Positions 7,875 through 16,944 of a stretch of DNA of 42,231 nucleotides are shown here, in pieces. The notes beneath the pieces were generated by a model, which was given only the letters and a program-made list of their open reading frames with translations, ran no database searches and was not told the origin of the DNA. This DNA is from Anaerolineaceae bacterium (GTDB taxonomy: Bacteria; Chloroflexota; Anaerolineae; Anaerolineales; Anaerolineaceae), in NCBI GenBank assembly GCA_003446605.1, contig DMDF01000184.1, forward strand, positions 1 through 42,231, given 5' to 3'. Numbering within the stretch: position 1 is the first letter of the stretch; each line of letters starts with the position of its first letter. The position numbers were made by a program, and so were the translations under genes.

Positions 7875-9518
7875 ATGAAAAATAAATCTTTAAAAATCAT
7901 TCCAGTTGGTGGATTGGGGGAAGTCGGTCGCAATATGATGATCTACGAATATGATGGTGACATCATCATCGTAGATTGTGGGTTGATGTTCCCTAACAAC
8001 GACATGCTGGGAGTTGATTACATCATCCCTGATTTCCAATACCTGCGAAATAATCGCGACAAGATCCGCGCATTGATCTTCACCCACGGTCATGAAGACC
8101 ATATTGGTGCTGTCAATTATTTTCTGGAAGAATTTAACGTGCCAATCTATGCCACTCCGCTGACCATGGGTTTGATCAAGGTCAAACTCGGGAAAGCATC
8201 CTCCGCCAATCGAGATGTTGCGCTGCACACTGTTCAAGCAGGCAGCCAGGTAAAAATTGGTAAATTTAAGGTGGATTTTTTCCACGTGTGCCACTCCATC
8301 CCTGATTCAGTGGGATTGGGCATTGAGACACCGGAGGGATTGATTGTTCAATCAGGTGATTATAAATTTGATCACACCCCCGTAGACAATTGGCCCACAG
8401 ATTATGGCAAATTGGTGGAATTTTCAAAACGGGGTGTGCTTGCGTTAATTTCCGACTCAACCAATTCCACCAGACCCGGATGGACTCCATCTGAACAGGT
8501 GGTAGGAGAAGCGCTTGAGAAAGTCTTCTCACAGGCAGATGGACGCATCATCGTTGCCAGCTTCGCATCGTTGATCTCCCGTATGCAACAGGTGGTTAAC
8601 GCCGCCAAAAAATTTAACCGTAAAATCGCTTTTGTGGGCACCAGTATGGTTGAGAATGCCAAGATCGCGCAAAAAATGGGCTTTCTCTCTATTGATGAAG
8701 ATCAGAAAATATCCATTGAAGAAGCCCTGCATTTACCCGACGAGAAAGTTGCCATCATGTGTACCGGATCACAGGGGGAGCCCACTTCCATCCTTGGCAG
8801 GTTGTCACGCGGAACACAACGTCAATTCGATATAAAGGAAGGCGATACCGTCGTCCTTTCATCAAAAACAATCCCCGGTAATGAAGAAGCAGTATTTTCC
8901 ACCATCAATGATCTGTTTCGACGCGGTGCTAATGTGATCTATGAAGAGATCGCTCCCGTGCATGTTTCAGGACATGGTGGTCAGGAAGACATCAAATTAT
9001 TGCTGCACCTTACACGACCCAAGTATTTCATCCCTGCTTATGGCGAACTGCGCCAGCTCAAGCAAGCGGCTATTCTTGCAATGCAGACGGGTATCCCTGA
9101 AAGACATATTGCAGTGGTTGAAGATGGGCAGGTTATCACCTTCAAGAACAATAAAATGCGTATGGGAGATATTGAACCCATCTCAATGGTATTCGTGGAT
9201 GGCTCCGGCGTGGGTGACATTGGTCCCGCAGAAATGCGCGATAGGGAAATGCTCTCCAAGGATGGCATTATCCTTGTGCACGTCATCTTGCGCAAGAGTG
9301 ACGGTTCGTTAATTGCAGATCCGGAAATTGTTAGCCGTGGATTCACCTCCACAAAGGAAGCAGATGGTCTGCTCAATCAAGCTCGCAAGACCATTCTCAC
9401 CACTATCAAACGGAATCCCGACAACCTGGAGAAGGACATCACCAAAACCCTCAGTGGTTTCATCTATCGTGAAACGCGGCGCCGTCCCACGATTATGGTG
9501 ACAGTAAGTTCTATCTAA
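7875..9518 (+). CDS. rnj: Ribonuclease J
   Basis: Cytosolic metallo-beta-lactamase/beta-CASP ribonuclease with endonuclease and 5'-3' exonuclease activity in mRNA decay and rRNA maturation; 547 residues, normal for RNase J. It opens with IIPVGGLGEVGRNM and has the zinc motif HGHEDHIG (71-78), a late SGHGGQEDIK segment and the family C-terminal domain. GAGG at 7866-7869 marks the start. It lies downstream of dnaA and ends 11 bases from convergent pcm. The window also holds pnp, so both main exonuclease directions are represented. Confidence 0.94.
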   Translation: MKNKSLKIIPVGGLGEVGRNMMIYEYDGDIIIVDCGLMFPNNDMLGVDYIIPDFQYLRNNRDKIRALIFTHGHEDHIGAVNYFLEEFNVPIYATPLTMGLIKVKLGKASSANRDVALHTVQAGSQVKIGKFKVDFFHVCHSIPDSVGLGIETPEGLIVQSGDYKFDHTPVDNWPTDYGKLVEFSKRGVLALISDSTNSTRPGWTPSEQVVGEALEKVFSQADGRIIVASFASLISRMQQVVNAAKKFNRKIAFVGTSMVENAKIAQKMGFLSIDEDQKISIEEALHLPDEKVAIMCTGSQGEPTSILGRLSRGTQRQFDIKEGDTVVLSSKTIPGNEEAVFSTINDLFRRGANVIYEEIAPVHVSGHGGQEDIKLLLHLTRPKYFIPAYGELRQLKQAAILAMQTGIPERHIAVVEDGQVITFKNNKMRMGDIEPISMVFVDGSGVGDIGPAEMRDREMLSKDGIILVHVILRKSDGSLIADPEIVSRGFTSTKEADGLLNQARKTILTTIKRNPDNLEKDITKTLSGFIYRETRRRPTIMVTVSSI

Positions 9519-9529
9519 AACTACTCTTT

Positions 9530-10204
9530 CTACTGTGGTTTTTCTTCCCAGCCGCATTTTCCAAGCAAGGGAACAAAAACCACAGGAATGATCGATTCAT
9601 TAATAAAGTCTCCTTTTTCTCGCACCCATATCTGCAATACCTGCGTCCAGCGGTCTCCCACCGGGAGGATCAGCCTTCCTTTGTTCTTTAATTGCTCTTT
9701 CAATGGAAGTGGTACCTGTGGTGCTCCGGCAGTAACAAGAATGGCATCGTATGGGGCTGCAGGAGGATAACCAAGCGTACCATCCCCAACATGAACATGG
9801 ACATTCGTGATTTTCAATTCCTTGAAAATTCTTTCTGCCTGGTTTGCCAGCGGGGTAACGCGTTCTATAGTATCAACGCGCTCGCACAAACAAGATAGGA
9901 TGGCTGCCTGGTACCCAGATCCAGTCCCTATTTCCAGAACATGGTCGCTGCTTTGCAAATTCACCTGCTCGGTCATCAACGCGACAATATAGGGCTGCGA
10001 AATGGTCTGCCCATAACCGATGGGAAGTGGATGATCCTGGTAGGCTTCTGGTTGGTACTGTTCTGATACAAAACAATGACGAGGAATTCGCAGGAATGCA
10101 TCCAGCACAGCGCTATCCGTCACCCCTCTTCTACGAATCTGGTCTTCGACCATGCGTGTTCTAGCATGCTGGAATGAAAATCGTTCTTCCGTATCCTGAT
10201 CCAT
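9530..10204 (-). CDS. pcm: Protein-L-isoaspartate O-methyltransferase
   Basis: SAM-dependent repair enzyme that methylates isoaspartyl residues in aged proteins; 224 residues, usual length. The family N-terminal pattern MVEDQIRRRGV (18-28) is followed by PIGYGQTISQPYIVALM and SAM motif I VLEIGTGSGYQ (89-99). It lies last in a minus-strand run, 18 bases after mutY. No Shine-Dalgarno sequence precedes the ATG. Instead a TATAAT box ends six bases before it, suggesting a leaderless transcript of its own. Confidence 0.93.
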   Translation of the reverse strand: MDQDTEERFSFQHARTRMVEDQIRRRGVTDSAVLDAFLRIPRHCFVSEQYQPEAYQDHPLPIGYGQTISQPYIVALMTEQVNLQSSDHVLEIGTGSGYQAAILSCLCERVDTIERVTPLANQAERIFKELKITNVHVHVGDGTLGYPPAAPYDAILVTAGAPQVPLPLKEQLKNKGRLILPVGDRWTQVLQIWVREKGDFINESIIPVVFVPLLGKCGWEEKPQ

Positions 10205-10210
10205 ATATTC

Positions 10211-10216
10211 ATTATA
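10211..10216 (-). promoter_or_regulatory. -10 box for a leaderless pcm transcript
   Basis: Minus-strand TATAAT in the 18-base gap between the mutY stop (10223) and the pcm ATG (10204), six bases before the start codon. No -35 consensus is seen. Confidence 0.45.
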
Positions 10217-10222
10217 AGATGT

Positions 10223-11299
10223 TCAAAGAAGAATGCTTCCCATACCACACAGGTCGCGAGCGATCATCCGATCAACCTTTCCCATGGCAAATCCTTGCAT
10301 TTGTTCACGTGTCACCCATTTTATTTCCTGCGCTTCCAGCGCTTGCGGGGCTGGTCCATCCAGTGTGCAAAGATAGGCGCGCACCACGACCCTGAAATGG
10401 GTATAAGCATGACGATAACCACCGATCTTTTTCCCTATCAAAATGGATGTGCCCAATTCTTCACTTATCTCTCGCAGCAATGCGGTTGGGTCATCCTCCC
10501 TCGCCTCCACCTTCCCGCCAGGGAACTCCCACAGTCCAGGCAACATCCCTCCTTTGGGTCTTTTTGCTAATAAAAACTCACCATGTTCGTTAATAATGGC
10601 TGCCGCAACCACTTGGTAGGTGGGTATCTCTTTTTTCTTCTTCATCACCGGTCGCTGAGTTTGTGTGCCATTTTGATGAGAGACACAATATGGGCTCAGA
10701 GGACACAACTCACAATTTGGATCACCCGGAAGGCAAATCGAGGAACCCAGATCCATCAATGCTTGATTGAGGTCACCCGCGTTAATCTCCCCCAGTAAAG
10801 TTCTGCCAAAGTTTGCCAGCTGTGTCTTGGCAAATTGGGAGGTAAGAGGTTCCTCAAAATCCATCAGGCGCGCAAAGATACGTTTGATATTAGCATCCAT
10901 CGCCACTAGAGGTACCGCAAAGCAGATGGAAGCAATAGCATTTGCAGTGTATTCACCAATACCAGGTAAGCTGCGCAATCGGTTTGGGTCCTGTGGAAAG
11001 ACTCCCCCATATTTTTCATGGATAAGCTGTGCGGTAAGATGTAAATTGCGTGCTCGTGAATAGTAACCAAGTCCCTCCCACAACAGCAGCACATCCCCTT
11101 CTGGAGCAGCTGCAAGCGCTTGCAGTGTGGGAAATCGTTTCTTCCATTTCAAATAATAGGGAATGACGGTATCTACGCGAGTTTGCTGCAGCATGATCTC
11201 GGAAACCCAAACCAGATAAGGATCAATCTCACCGCGCCATGGCAACGAGCGTTGATGCTTTCTATACCATTTCAGCAGTGCGTGGGATATTTCATGCAT
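10223..11299 (-). CDS. mutY: A/G-specific adenine glycosylase with C-terminal Nudix domain
   Basis: Removes adenine mispaired with 8-oxoguanine; 358 residues. Seen in order: catalytic Glu in SEIMLQQT (about 34), helix-hairpin-helix LPGIGEYTA (111-119), catalytic Asp135, and a 4Fe-4S cluster C-x6-C-x2-C-x5-C (Cys189, 196, 199, 205). The C-terminal domain has a complete Nudix box: Gly262, Glu268 and REISEELG from 276. In well-studied MutY proteins this domain recognises 8-oxoG and its Nudix box is usually degenerate, so residual 8-oxo-dGTP hydrolysis is possible here. It shares the minus-strand run with pcm. No strong ribosome site is visible. Confidence 0.94.
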   Translation of the reverse strand: MHEISHALLKWYRKHQRSLPWRGEIDPYLVWVSEIMLQQTRVDTVIPYYLKWKKRFPTLQALAAAPEGDVLLLWEGLGYYSRARNLHLTAQLIHEKYGGVFPQDPNRLRSLPGIGEYTANAIASICFAVPLVAMDANIKRIFARLMDFEEPLTSQFAKTQLANFGRTLLGEINAGDLNQALMDLGSSICLPGDPNCELCPLSPYCVSHQNGTQTQRPVMKKKKEIPTYQVVAAAIINEHGEFLLAKRPKGGMLPGLWEFPGGKVEAREDDPTALLREISEELGTSILIGKKIGGYRHAYTHFRVVVRAYLCTLDGPAPQALEAQEIKWVTREQMQGFAMGKVDRMIARDLCGMGSILL

Positions 11300-11325
11300 A
11301 GAAGAATAAGATGATCAAAAGACAC

Positions 11326-11637
11326 TTAAAACTGAAAGCCACCGTTTGCAATTGCTAACTTTTGTTTATAGTTAACCACATAATCGTTCAATTTATCCAC
11401 CAGAGAAAACCATTCTGAACTGTCCAGCGTTTCCCTGATCTCATCCACGGAAGCCATTACTGCACCGATCAAAATTTGCGGGCGTTCTCCATAAACCGTC
11501 ACCCAAGCATCGGTCAATTGAAAACCAAGTTTTTGCATGCCCGGCAAGAATTCACGAACAAGAAATTCAAAGTATTTTTGTTCGTTCTTTGGGGATACAT
11601 CCCATGTTAAGATGAGTTTGCCTGGTTCAATTTCCAT
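11326..11637 (-). CDS. Hypothetical protein, 103 aa
   Basis: I do not recognise this protein. It is soluble, mixed alpha/beta and ends in NGGFQF. Alternating strands (KLILTWDV, DAWVTVYG, ILIGAVMA) and two helices suggest a small ferredoxin-like or dimeric alpha-beta barrel fold, but that is inference. Its ATG lies two bases after the stop of the MBL-fold gene with no ribosome site, so it is probably translated by coupling. mutY follows 26 bases later. The close packing supports a real gene. Confidence 0.65.
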   Translation of the reverse strand: MEIEPGKLILTWDVSPKNEQKYFEFLVREFLPGMQKLGFQLTDAWVTVYGERPQILIGAVMASVDEIRETLDSSEWFSLVDKLNDYVVNYKQKLAIANGGFQF

Positions 11638-11639
11638 GC

Positions 11640-12308
11640 TTATTTCGACATATAATCCAAGATCACAACCTGTGTGTCTTCAGGTAAATCCTTATCGCTC
11701 GCAATCTTATAACTTTCTTGTGTTCCAACCTCTGAAAGACCCATTTCTTTTAAGAATTTCGAGATGGGGTCTAGTTTCAGTTTTGCATGGGCGGTAGCAT
11801 AATGCATGGGGATCACAATATTCGGTTCAAGCAAACTAATCACTTCCGCCGCTTTACTGGCATTCAGGCTACTGCCATCTCCGACCGGCACCAGAGCAAT
11901 ATTGACCGGACCGAGGGATTCCACTTCCGCCTGTGTTGGAACGTGTTCCATATCACCCAGGTGGGCAATGGTTAAACCGCCATAGTCGATCAGGTAGAGA
12001 GTATTGGCAACTAGTGAATCATTTTTACCATCATCGTTGTTTTTTCGAACACGATGGCTAGTGCTGAGTCCGGTGATAAAAACCCCTCCAATTTCATACT
12101 CGCCAGGTCCATTAATCTGGTATGGATTCCCCTTCACGTTTTTGATGCAATTATGTCCGGGGGAATCATGGCTGACAGTAACAATTTCAGCCTTCAAACG
12201 CAGTGGATTGTATCCAACCACCTCATGATCATAGGGATCACAAACAACCGCTGCCTTCCCTCGTTCATTGATCCGAAAACAAGAATGCCCATACCAAACA
12301 ATTTCCAT
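11640..12308 (-). CDS. MBL-fold hydrolase-like protein (UlaG/UPF0173 type) with altered metal motif
   Basis: A 222-residue metallo-beta-lactamase-fold protein of the compact UlaG-like kind, opening with IVWYGHSCFRI. The usual HxHxDH motif reads HDSPGH at 47-52: the second His is Ser49 and the Asp is Gly51. The later ligand positions look intact (HLGDMEH 116-122, IPMHY with His169). It may bind one metal, use other ligands or be inactive; the substrate is unknown. GGAGGTGCT before the ATG gives a clear start, and a minus-strand TATAAT lies at 12330-12335. It heads a unit with the 103-residue protein and mutY. Confidence 0.8.
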   Translation of the reverse strand: MEIVWYGHSCFRINERGKAAVVCDPYDHEVVGYNPLRLKAEIVTVSHDSPGHNCIKNVKGNPYQINGPGEYEIGGVFITGLSTSHRVRKNNDDGKNDSLVANTLYLIDYGGLTIAHLGDMEHVPTQAEVESLGPVNIALVPVGDGSSLNASKAAEVISLLEPNIVIPMHYATAHAKLKLDPISKFLKEMGLSEVGTQESYKIASDKDLPEDTQVVILDYMSK

Positions 12309-12329
12309 AGCACCTCCAACTTCGGTTTG

Positions 12330-12335
12330 ATTATA
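12330..12335 (-). promoter_or_regulatory. Possible -10 box for the MBL-fold gene
   Basis: Minus-strand TATAAT, 21 bases before the ATG at 12308 and just upstream of its GGAGG site. No matching -35 was found. Confidence 0.4.
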
Positions 12336-12413
12336 CTTTAGTTATTGTGCTGCTTCTTTAAAATGTGACCTTCATGATCTCTCCATAAAAATATTGCCTG
12401 CGTGATTGGGTAT

Positions 12414-15400
12414 CTAGCGATGATGCAAAGCAATGATAGTAAGATCATCAGAAGGCGGGAACCCCTTTTGAAAGACCAGAATATTTTTATCCAATGAATC
12501 GAGCAGAGCATCCATATTCGTTTTGGCACTCTGCTGCAAGAACTTCTCAAGACGCGTCATGCCATATAATTTCCCATCCGGTGACTGGGCTTCGGTTACA
12601 CCATCTGTGTACAGGAAAAGAGTTTCCCCTTTAGCGATCTTGATCGACCTGTTGAGAATATGCAGATCAGAGGATACGCCCAGGGGCATTCCTCCTTTTT
12701 CCAGCAAACTGACATCCTCATCTTTTTTCTTAACCAGGATGGGTTGGTTGTGACCTGCATTGGTATATTGAAATTCACCGCTCTCTTCACAGAGAATTCC
12801 ATACAGGGTTGTAATAAAAAGACCCTGTGGTGAACTCTCCAGCAACAGCCGGTTCACTTTCAACAACGCTTGGGCGGGGTCAAGATTCTCTTTTGCGGTA
12901 GCGTGGATAAGAGTACGCGTTACGGTCATATACAAAGCTGCCGGAATGCCCTTATCCGATACATCTGCAATGACAAACCCGGTCCTGCCATCCGGCAAAT
13001 TGATGAAGTCATAGAAATCACCCCCTACCTGACGAGCCGGGCGCCAACGCACGCTGATCTCCCATCCCTGCACCTGCGGAATCACTTCTGGCAGGAACGC
13101 CTTTTGAATTTCCTGCGCCAATTGAAATTCCTTTTGTAATCTTTCACGACCAACCATTTCTTCTTTAAGGAGCTCATTCTGAAAAGCTAGGATGAGCTGC
13201 TGGGCTACCCCAATTAAAATATCTAATCTTTTTTCACGATATTCAATTTGATCTTTTGAATCATTCACCAGCATCACACCGTAAAACTCTTCCCGATCTT
13301 GCAGCGGGTAAATAAGTTGAACATGTTGATCTATCGCGATAAATGCATCTCGGTCTTCAAGTAATTTAAAAGAAAGTCCGTTGAACCAGGAGTGTGGATT
13401 CAAATCATCCAGAGCAATGTAAACCGGTGCCTTTGTGTCAACCAGTTTTTGCAAAGGTTCATAGTCTTGTGGTTGGATGTATTCCCCAATTTTTTCAAAT
13501 TCGTCTTCCCATTCCCCACAATAAGAATCTGCAATGCGGAAAACGCCGCGTTGTTTATCCCATACCAGGAAAGAGATGCAATCTACACCAACCAACAGGG
13601 GTATGATTTTGACGACATTATCTAAAATCTCATTGATCCCGGATGAGCTAACTACAGTTTCGGCAACCTGCAGCAAAACCGCAGTGACGTACGCTTCGGT
13701 CTGTTCAGTTCTTTTGAAATTGAGATTTTCAAGGGCAACCGCACATTGGCGTGCTACTGCAGAGAGCACCTCACGCTGTTTAGCACCTGAACCTTCCAGA
13801 AAATCATGTTCGCTCATTTCTTCATCCATTTGAACGAACAATGCACCCAAGACTTTTTCTTGGGTTTTAATCGGAATAGCAAGCCAATCTAAATTTCCAT
13901 CACGCTTGTTTTCTTGCGAGATCGACAGCGATTGGTAATCTTCTGGCTGATCCCCTAACATGCGCGAAAAAGCCAGTATTCCATCGAATGTAGAGGGATA
14001 GCTTTTATAAATTGCTTCTTCTGTTGGTTCCACTCCAACTGCTGCTACCAGGTTGAAATCACCCGTGCGATCACGTTGATACATGAGTGTTGTTTTAACC
14101 CCTACCACAAACTGGATAAGTCTGGCAACAGTTGTATACAATTCATCTTCTGTTTCAATTGACTCCGATGCTTCACTTACTAAAAGCAAGGTGGTTGCCA
14201 TCAGTGCCTGTTCCTGTGAAGCAGAAAACAGCCCCAGGTTTTGAATGGCAACTGAGGTATATCCAGCAAACGATTTCAAGACAGCCCGTGCTTCATCCCC
14301 AAAGCGGTTGGGGTTTTCATGCACAATCTCAATGGCGCCTAATTTCTGGTTAGCAGTGATGATGGGAGCCACAATAGCAGAATAATTCTTTCGCAGTCGT
14401 AAAATACGACCAAGTGGTTCAGTCTCATCATACCCGTAGCGAATGATTGGTTCCCCCTGCTCGATCGAGTATTTGATAAATTCGAGATCTTCATCCAGTA
14501 AAGAATCATTGAGATCATCCTTATCCACGCCAATGGCATCCACCGCACTGATCTCTCCGTCTTTTGATAAGTGCCAGATCACACCGGCAGTACAGGGCAA
14601 GTTTTGTCCCGCAATCTTGAGCACTGATTGATAGATCTCATCCAGCGAATAATCCCGTGAGAAGATATTCGCAATTTCATGAAAGCTTTCAGCAACTTTG
14701 CGGCGCCATCGTTCAGAACGGTATATCAAGGCATTCTGCAGTGCGATCGCTATGCCATCAGAAAGTAAGCGAAAAAGCTCGGCATCTTTCTCGGAAAACG
14801 CTTTCTCTTGTGGGCTCTGTATATCCAGAACACCAAGCACCTCATCGGAATAAATGATGGGGATAGCCAATTCAGAACGCGGATCATCCGGGGGCAAATT
14901 GGTTGGCAGGTATAGATCGTCATCCAGAACATCGGATGAGAGATAAGGTCGTTTCTTACGCGCAACGTAAGCAACAATACCTTTTTCACTTTGCATATCG
15001 AACCAGAGCCCATTGGTTTTCAGCACATCACTGAGCTTTCCCGTACCGGTCCTGAATACTACCCGATTCATCACCCGATCGATCGTGAAAATATGCACAT
15101 AAGGATAATGGAACTCCCGGCTGATGATATGGACGATCTCATCCAGTAATTTATCCAGATCCAGGATCGAAGAAAGAGCTCGTGTGATCTCAGATACAAC
15201 CTGAATTTTTTCAGATTGGACACGGACATCTTGTAGCAAACGGGCATTATCAATGGCAGTGGCGATAGTATCCGCCAGTATTTGTAACACCAGCATATCG
15301 TTCTGATGGAAACCATCCAAAAAATTACTTTGTATATCCAACACACCAATAACAACATCATCGATCATAAGGGGTAGGCAAACCTCAGATCGTGTTTCTG

Positions 15401-16184
15401 GCAATCCACTTACATAATGGAATGTTTTATCATTGCGCACATCCATACAATGCATTTCTTTCTTATGAAGAGCGCAGGTGCCGATCAGTCCTTTCCCAAG
15501 GGGGATACCGTTTGTAAAGATCTCTTTGAAATCAGGGTCGCGCGAAATATTCTTCCCAGCATTATCTTGGAAGATCAATTTTTGTTTTGTTTCATCCAGC
15601 ATATAAACAGCCACAAAATAGTAGTGAAACGTGTCTGCGATCAATTCTGCCACAAAGTGAAATATCTTATTGATATCGTGCTGTTTTATGATCCTGTCAG
15701 AAACGGAGCGAACCAGGTCAAGTTGTTTATTCCTCCATTCCTTGATGCGAATCTGACGGGTGAGGGATAATCCATTTGAGATCTGTTGGGCGAATACCGG
15801 CAGTTTGGATTTCCATTGAGGGATGGTATTGAAGCGAGAACCCTCCAACTGCATCACACCAATAACCCTGTTGTGAAATTCAAGGGGAAAAGCAACGGAA
15901 AGCAAATCTCCATCCTTCTCAGATAGAATTTCCCGCTTGTTGAATGCCGACTGCATTAATGGGGAGCATTCATCCGCCTTGAAGATGGTTGACCCACCTT
16001 CATCCGGAAGGGGAAGGAAAGTATTCTCAAGCCAGATAGACACCTTCGCATGCAATCTGGTGGTAAGGTATTGTTTGATTAAATGAATTTGATCGCGAAG
16101 GCTGGTTTCATCCAGCAGGTTCCCGCTAAAATCAAGAATATCTTGCCACTCCCAAGAAATCCCATCAACGGGAGGAATTTTCAA
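12414..16184 (-). CDS. Six-GAF PP2C (SpoIIE/RsbU-type) serine phosphatase
   Basis: Soluble 1256-residue signalling protein. Six GAF-like modules in a row can be outlined at about 20-145, 160-315, 325-490, 495-655, 670-822 and 830-1003. A short coiled linker (KEFQLAQEIQKAFLP) leads to a SpoIIE-type PP2C domain (1018-1254) with GGDFYDF (1054-1060), IADVSDKG (1072-1079), NAGHN (1142-1146), YTDGVTEA (1192-1199) and DDLT (1246-1249). It should dephosphorylate the STAS protein encoded two genes upstream when its GAF array senses a ligand or redox state. The start is TTG at 16184, chosen because AGGAG lies seven bases before it; it overlaps the kinase gene by 20 bases. The ligand is unknown. Confidence 0.88.
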   Translation of the reverse strand: MKIPPVDGISWEWQDILDFSGNLLDETSLRDQIHLIKQYLTTRLHAKVSIWLENTFLPLPDEGGSTIFKADECSPLMQSAFNKREILSEKDGDLLSVAFPLEFHNRVIGVMQLEGSRFNTIPQWKSKLPVFAQQISNGLSLTRQIRIKEWRNKQLDLVRSVSDRIIKQHDINKIFHFVAELIADTFHYYFVAVYMLDETKQKLIFQDNAGKNISRDPDFKEIFTNGIPLGKGLIGTCALHKKEMHCMDVRNDKTFHYVSGLPETRSEVCLPLMIDDVVIGVLDIQSNFLDGFHQNDMLVLQILADTIATAIDNARLLQDVRVQSEKIQVVSEITRALSSILDLDKLLDEIVHIISREFHYPYVHIFTIDRVMNRVVFRTGTGKLSDVLKTNGLWFDMQSEKGIVAYVARKKRPYLSSDVLDDDLYLPTNLPPDDPRSELAIPIIYSDEVLGVLDIQSPQEKAFSEKDAELFRLLSDGIAIALQNALIYRSERWRRKVAESFHEIANIFSRDYSLDEIYQSVLKIAGQNLPCTAGVIWHLSKDGEISAVDAIGVDKDDLNDSLLDEDLEFIKYSIEQGEPIIRYGYDETEPLGRILRLRKNYSAIVAPIITANQKLGAIEIVHENPNRFGDEARAVLKSFAGYTSVAIQNLGLFSASQEQALMATTLLLVSEASESIETEDELYTTVARLIQFVVGVKTTLMYQRDRTGDFNLVAAVGVEPTEEAIYKSYPSTFDGILAFSRMLGDQPEDYQSLSISQENKRDGNLDWLAIPIKTQEKVLGALFVQMDEEMSEHDFLEGSGAKQREVLSAVARQCAVALENLNFKRTEQTEAYVTAVLLQVAETVVSSSGINEILDNVVKIIPLLVGVDCISFLVWDKQRGVFRIADSYCGEWEDEFEKIGEYIQPQDYEPLQKLVDTKAPVYIALDDLNPHSWFNGLSFKLLEDRDAFIAIDQHVQLIYPLQDREEFYGVMLVNDSKDQIEYREKRLDILIGVAQQLILAFQNELLKEEMVGRERLQKEFQLAQEIQKAFLPEVIPQVQGWEISVRWRPARQVGGDFYDFINLPDGRTGFVIADVSDKGIPAALYMTVTRTLIHATAKENLDPAQALLKVNRLLLESSPQGLFITTLYGILCEESGEFQYTNAGHNQPILVKKKDEDVSLLEKGGMPLGVSSDLHILNRSIKIAKGETLFLYTDGVTEAQSPDGKLYGMTRLEKFLQQSAKTNMDALLDSLDKNILVFQKGFPPSDDLTIIALHHR

Positions 16185-16599
16185 CGGGGTTCTCCTTATA
16201 CTTTTTCATGATGAGGATATTGCCTCCATCACCATTGAAAGTGAACTTTACTTCGTCCATCAGTTTCTGCATAAAATACAGACCTAATCCACGTGGTTTA
16301 CGGGAACATGGATCGGAGGTTACATCTGGTGGAACAATCAATTCAGGATCGAATGATTTCCCATGATCGTGCAGTACGATTTGAATTCCGTCCTGCATCA
16401 TTTCATAGGAACACTCAATGATTCCCAAGTTTTCCCCACCATAAGCATGGTCGATGATGTTCGCCGCTGCTTCGTCAGCAGCCATTTCAATATCATAAAC
16501 CGCTTCCTCATCAAAGCCTGCTTTACGTGCAGCTTGCGCAAAAAAATCTCGAATCTTTTCCAGATTTTTAAAATTAGCCGGGAAAACCTCTAGTGGCAT
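16165..16599 (-). CDS. RsbW/SpoIIAB-like anti-sigma factor or STAS-protein kinase (HATPase_c_2)
   Basis: A 144-residue GHKL ATPase fold. The N-box reads EMAADEAAANIIDHAYG and the G-box GLGLYFMQKLMDEV, both typical of serine kinases in partner-switching systems. The expected job is to phosphorylate the upstream STAS protein and, when free, bind a sigma factor or other partner. No sigma factor gene lies in the window, so the output is unknown. It begins nine bases after the STAS gene without a ribosome site of its own, indicating coupling, and overlaps the phosphatase gene by 20 bases. Confidence 0.88.
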   Translation of the reverse strand: MPLEVFPANFKNLEKIRDFFAQAARKAGFDEEAVYDIEMAADEAAANIIDHAYGGENLGIIECSYEMMQDGIQIVLHDHGKSFDPELIVPPDVTSDPCSRKPRGLGLYFMQKLMDEVKFTFNGDGGNILIMKKYKENPVENSSR

Positions 16600-16608
16600 A
16601 CCAAACGA

Positions 16609-16944
16609 TCAGAAGCTCCCTACCGCTTCTGTGGCAGAATCAAACACTTTGTAATATGGGATGAATCCTGCCAGATCCAAGGCGTCATAAATGCGTTTGG
16701 GAACCGATGCCAGGTAGAGTTCACCGCGATTGAAACGCTTGCATTTTTTCTGTGCGGTAACCATAACCCAAAGCCCAGCGCTGGAAATGAATTCCACCTT
16801 GCTCATATCAAAAACAATATGGAACTCTCCCCCCTCAGTGATCTCATCAAAGGTATCAGCCAATTGGGGTGCAGTGGAACTATCGATCCGTCCATCTACT
16901 TCAAGCAAAATACATCGTTTCAGGGGAGTAGTTTTAATTTCCAT
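16609..16944 (-). CDS. STAS-domain anti-anti-sigma factor (RsbV/SpoIIAA-like)
   Basis: A 111-residue STAS protein. VDGRIDSSTAPQLAD and the strand-turn FISSAGLWVMV match the fold; the second Ser of SSAG is the expected phosphorylation site. The ATG at 16944 is preferred over an upstream TTG because GGAGG lies five bases before it. It is the first gene of the three-gene switch: the kinase phosphorylates it and the GAF phosphatase restores it. A TATAAT box on the minus strand at 16988-16993 is a plausible promoter. The downstream target is not encoded nearby. Confidence 0.88.
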   Translation of the reverse strand: MEIKTTPLKRCILLEVDGRIDSSTAPQLADTFDEITEGGEFHIVFDMSKVEFISSAGLWVMVTAQKKCKRFNRGELYLASVPKRIYDALDLAGFIPYYKVFDSATEAVGSF

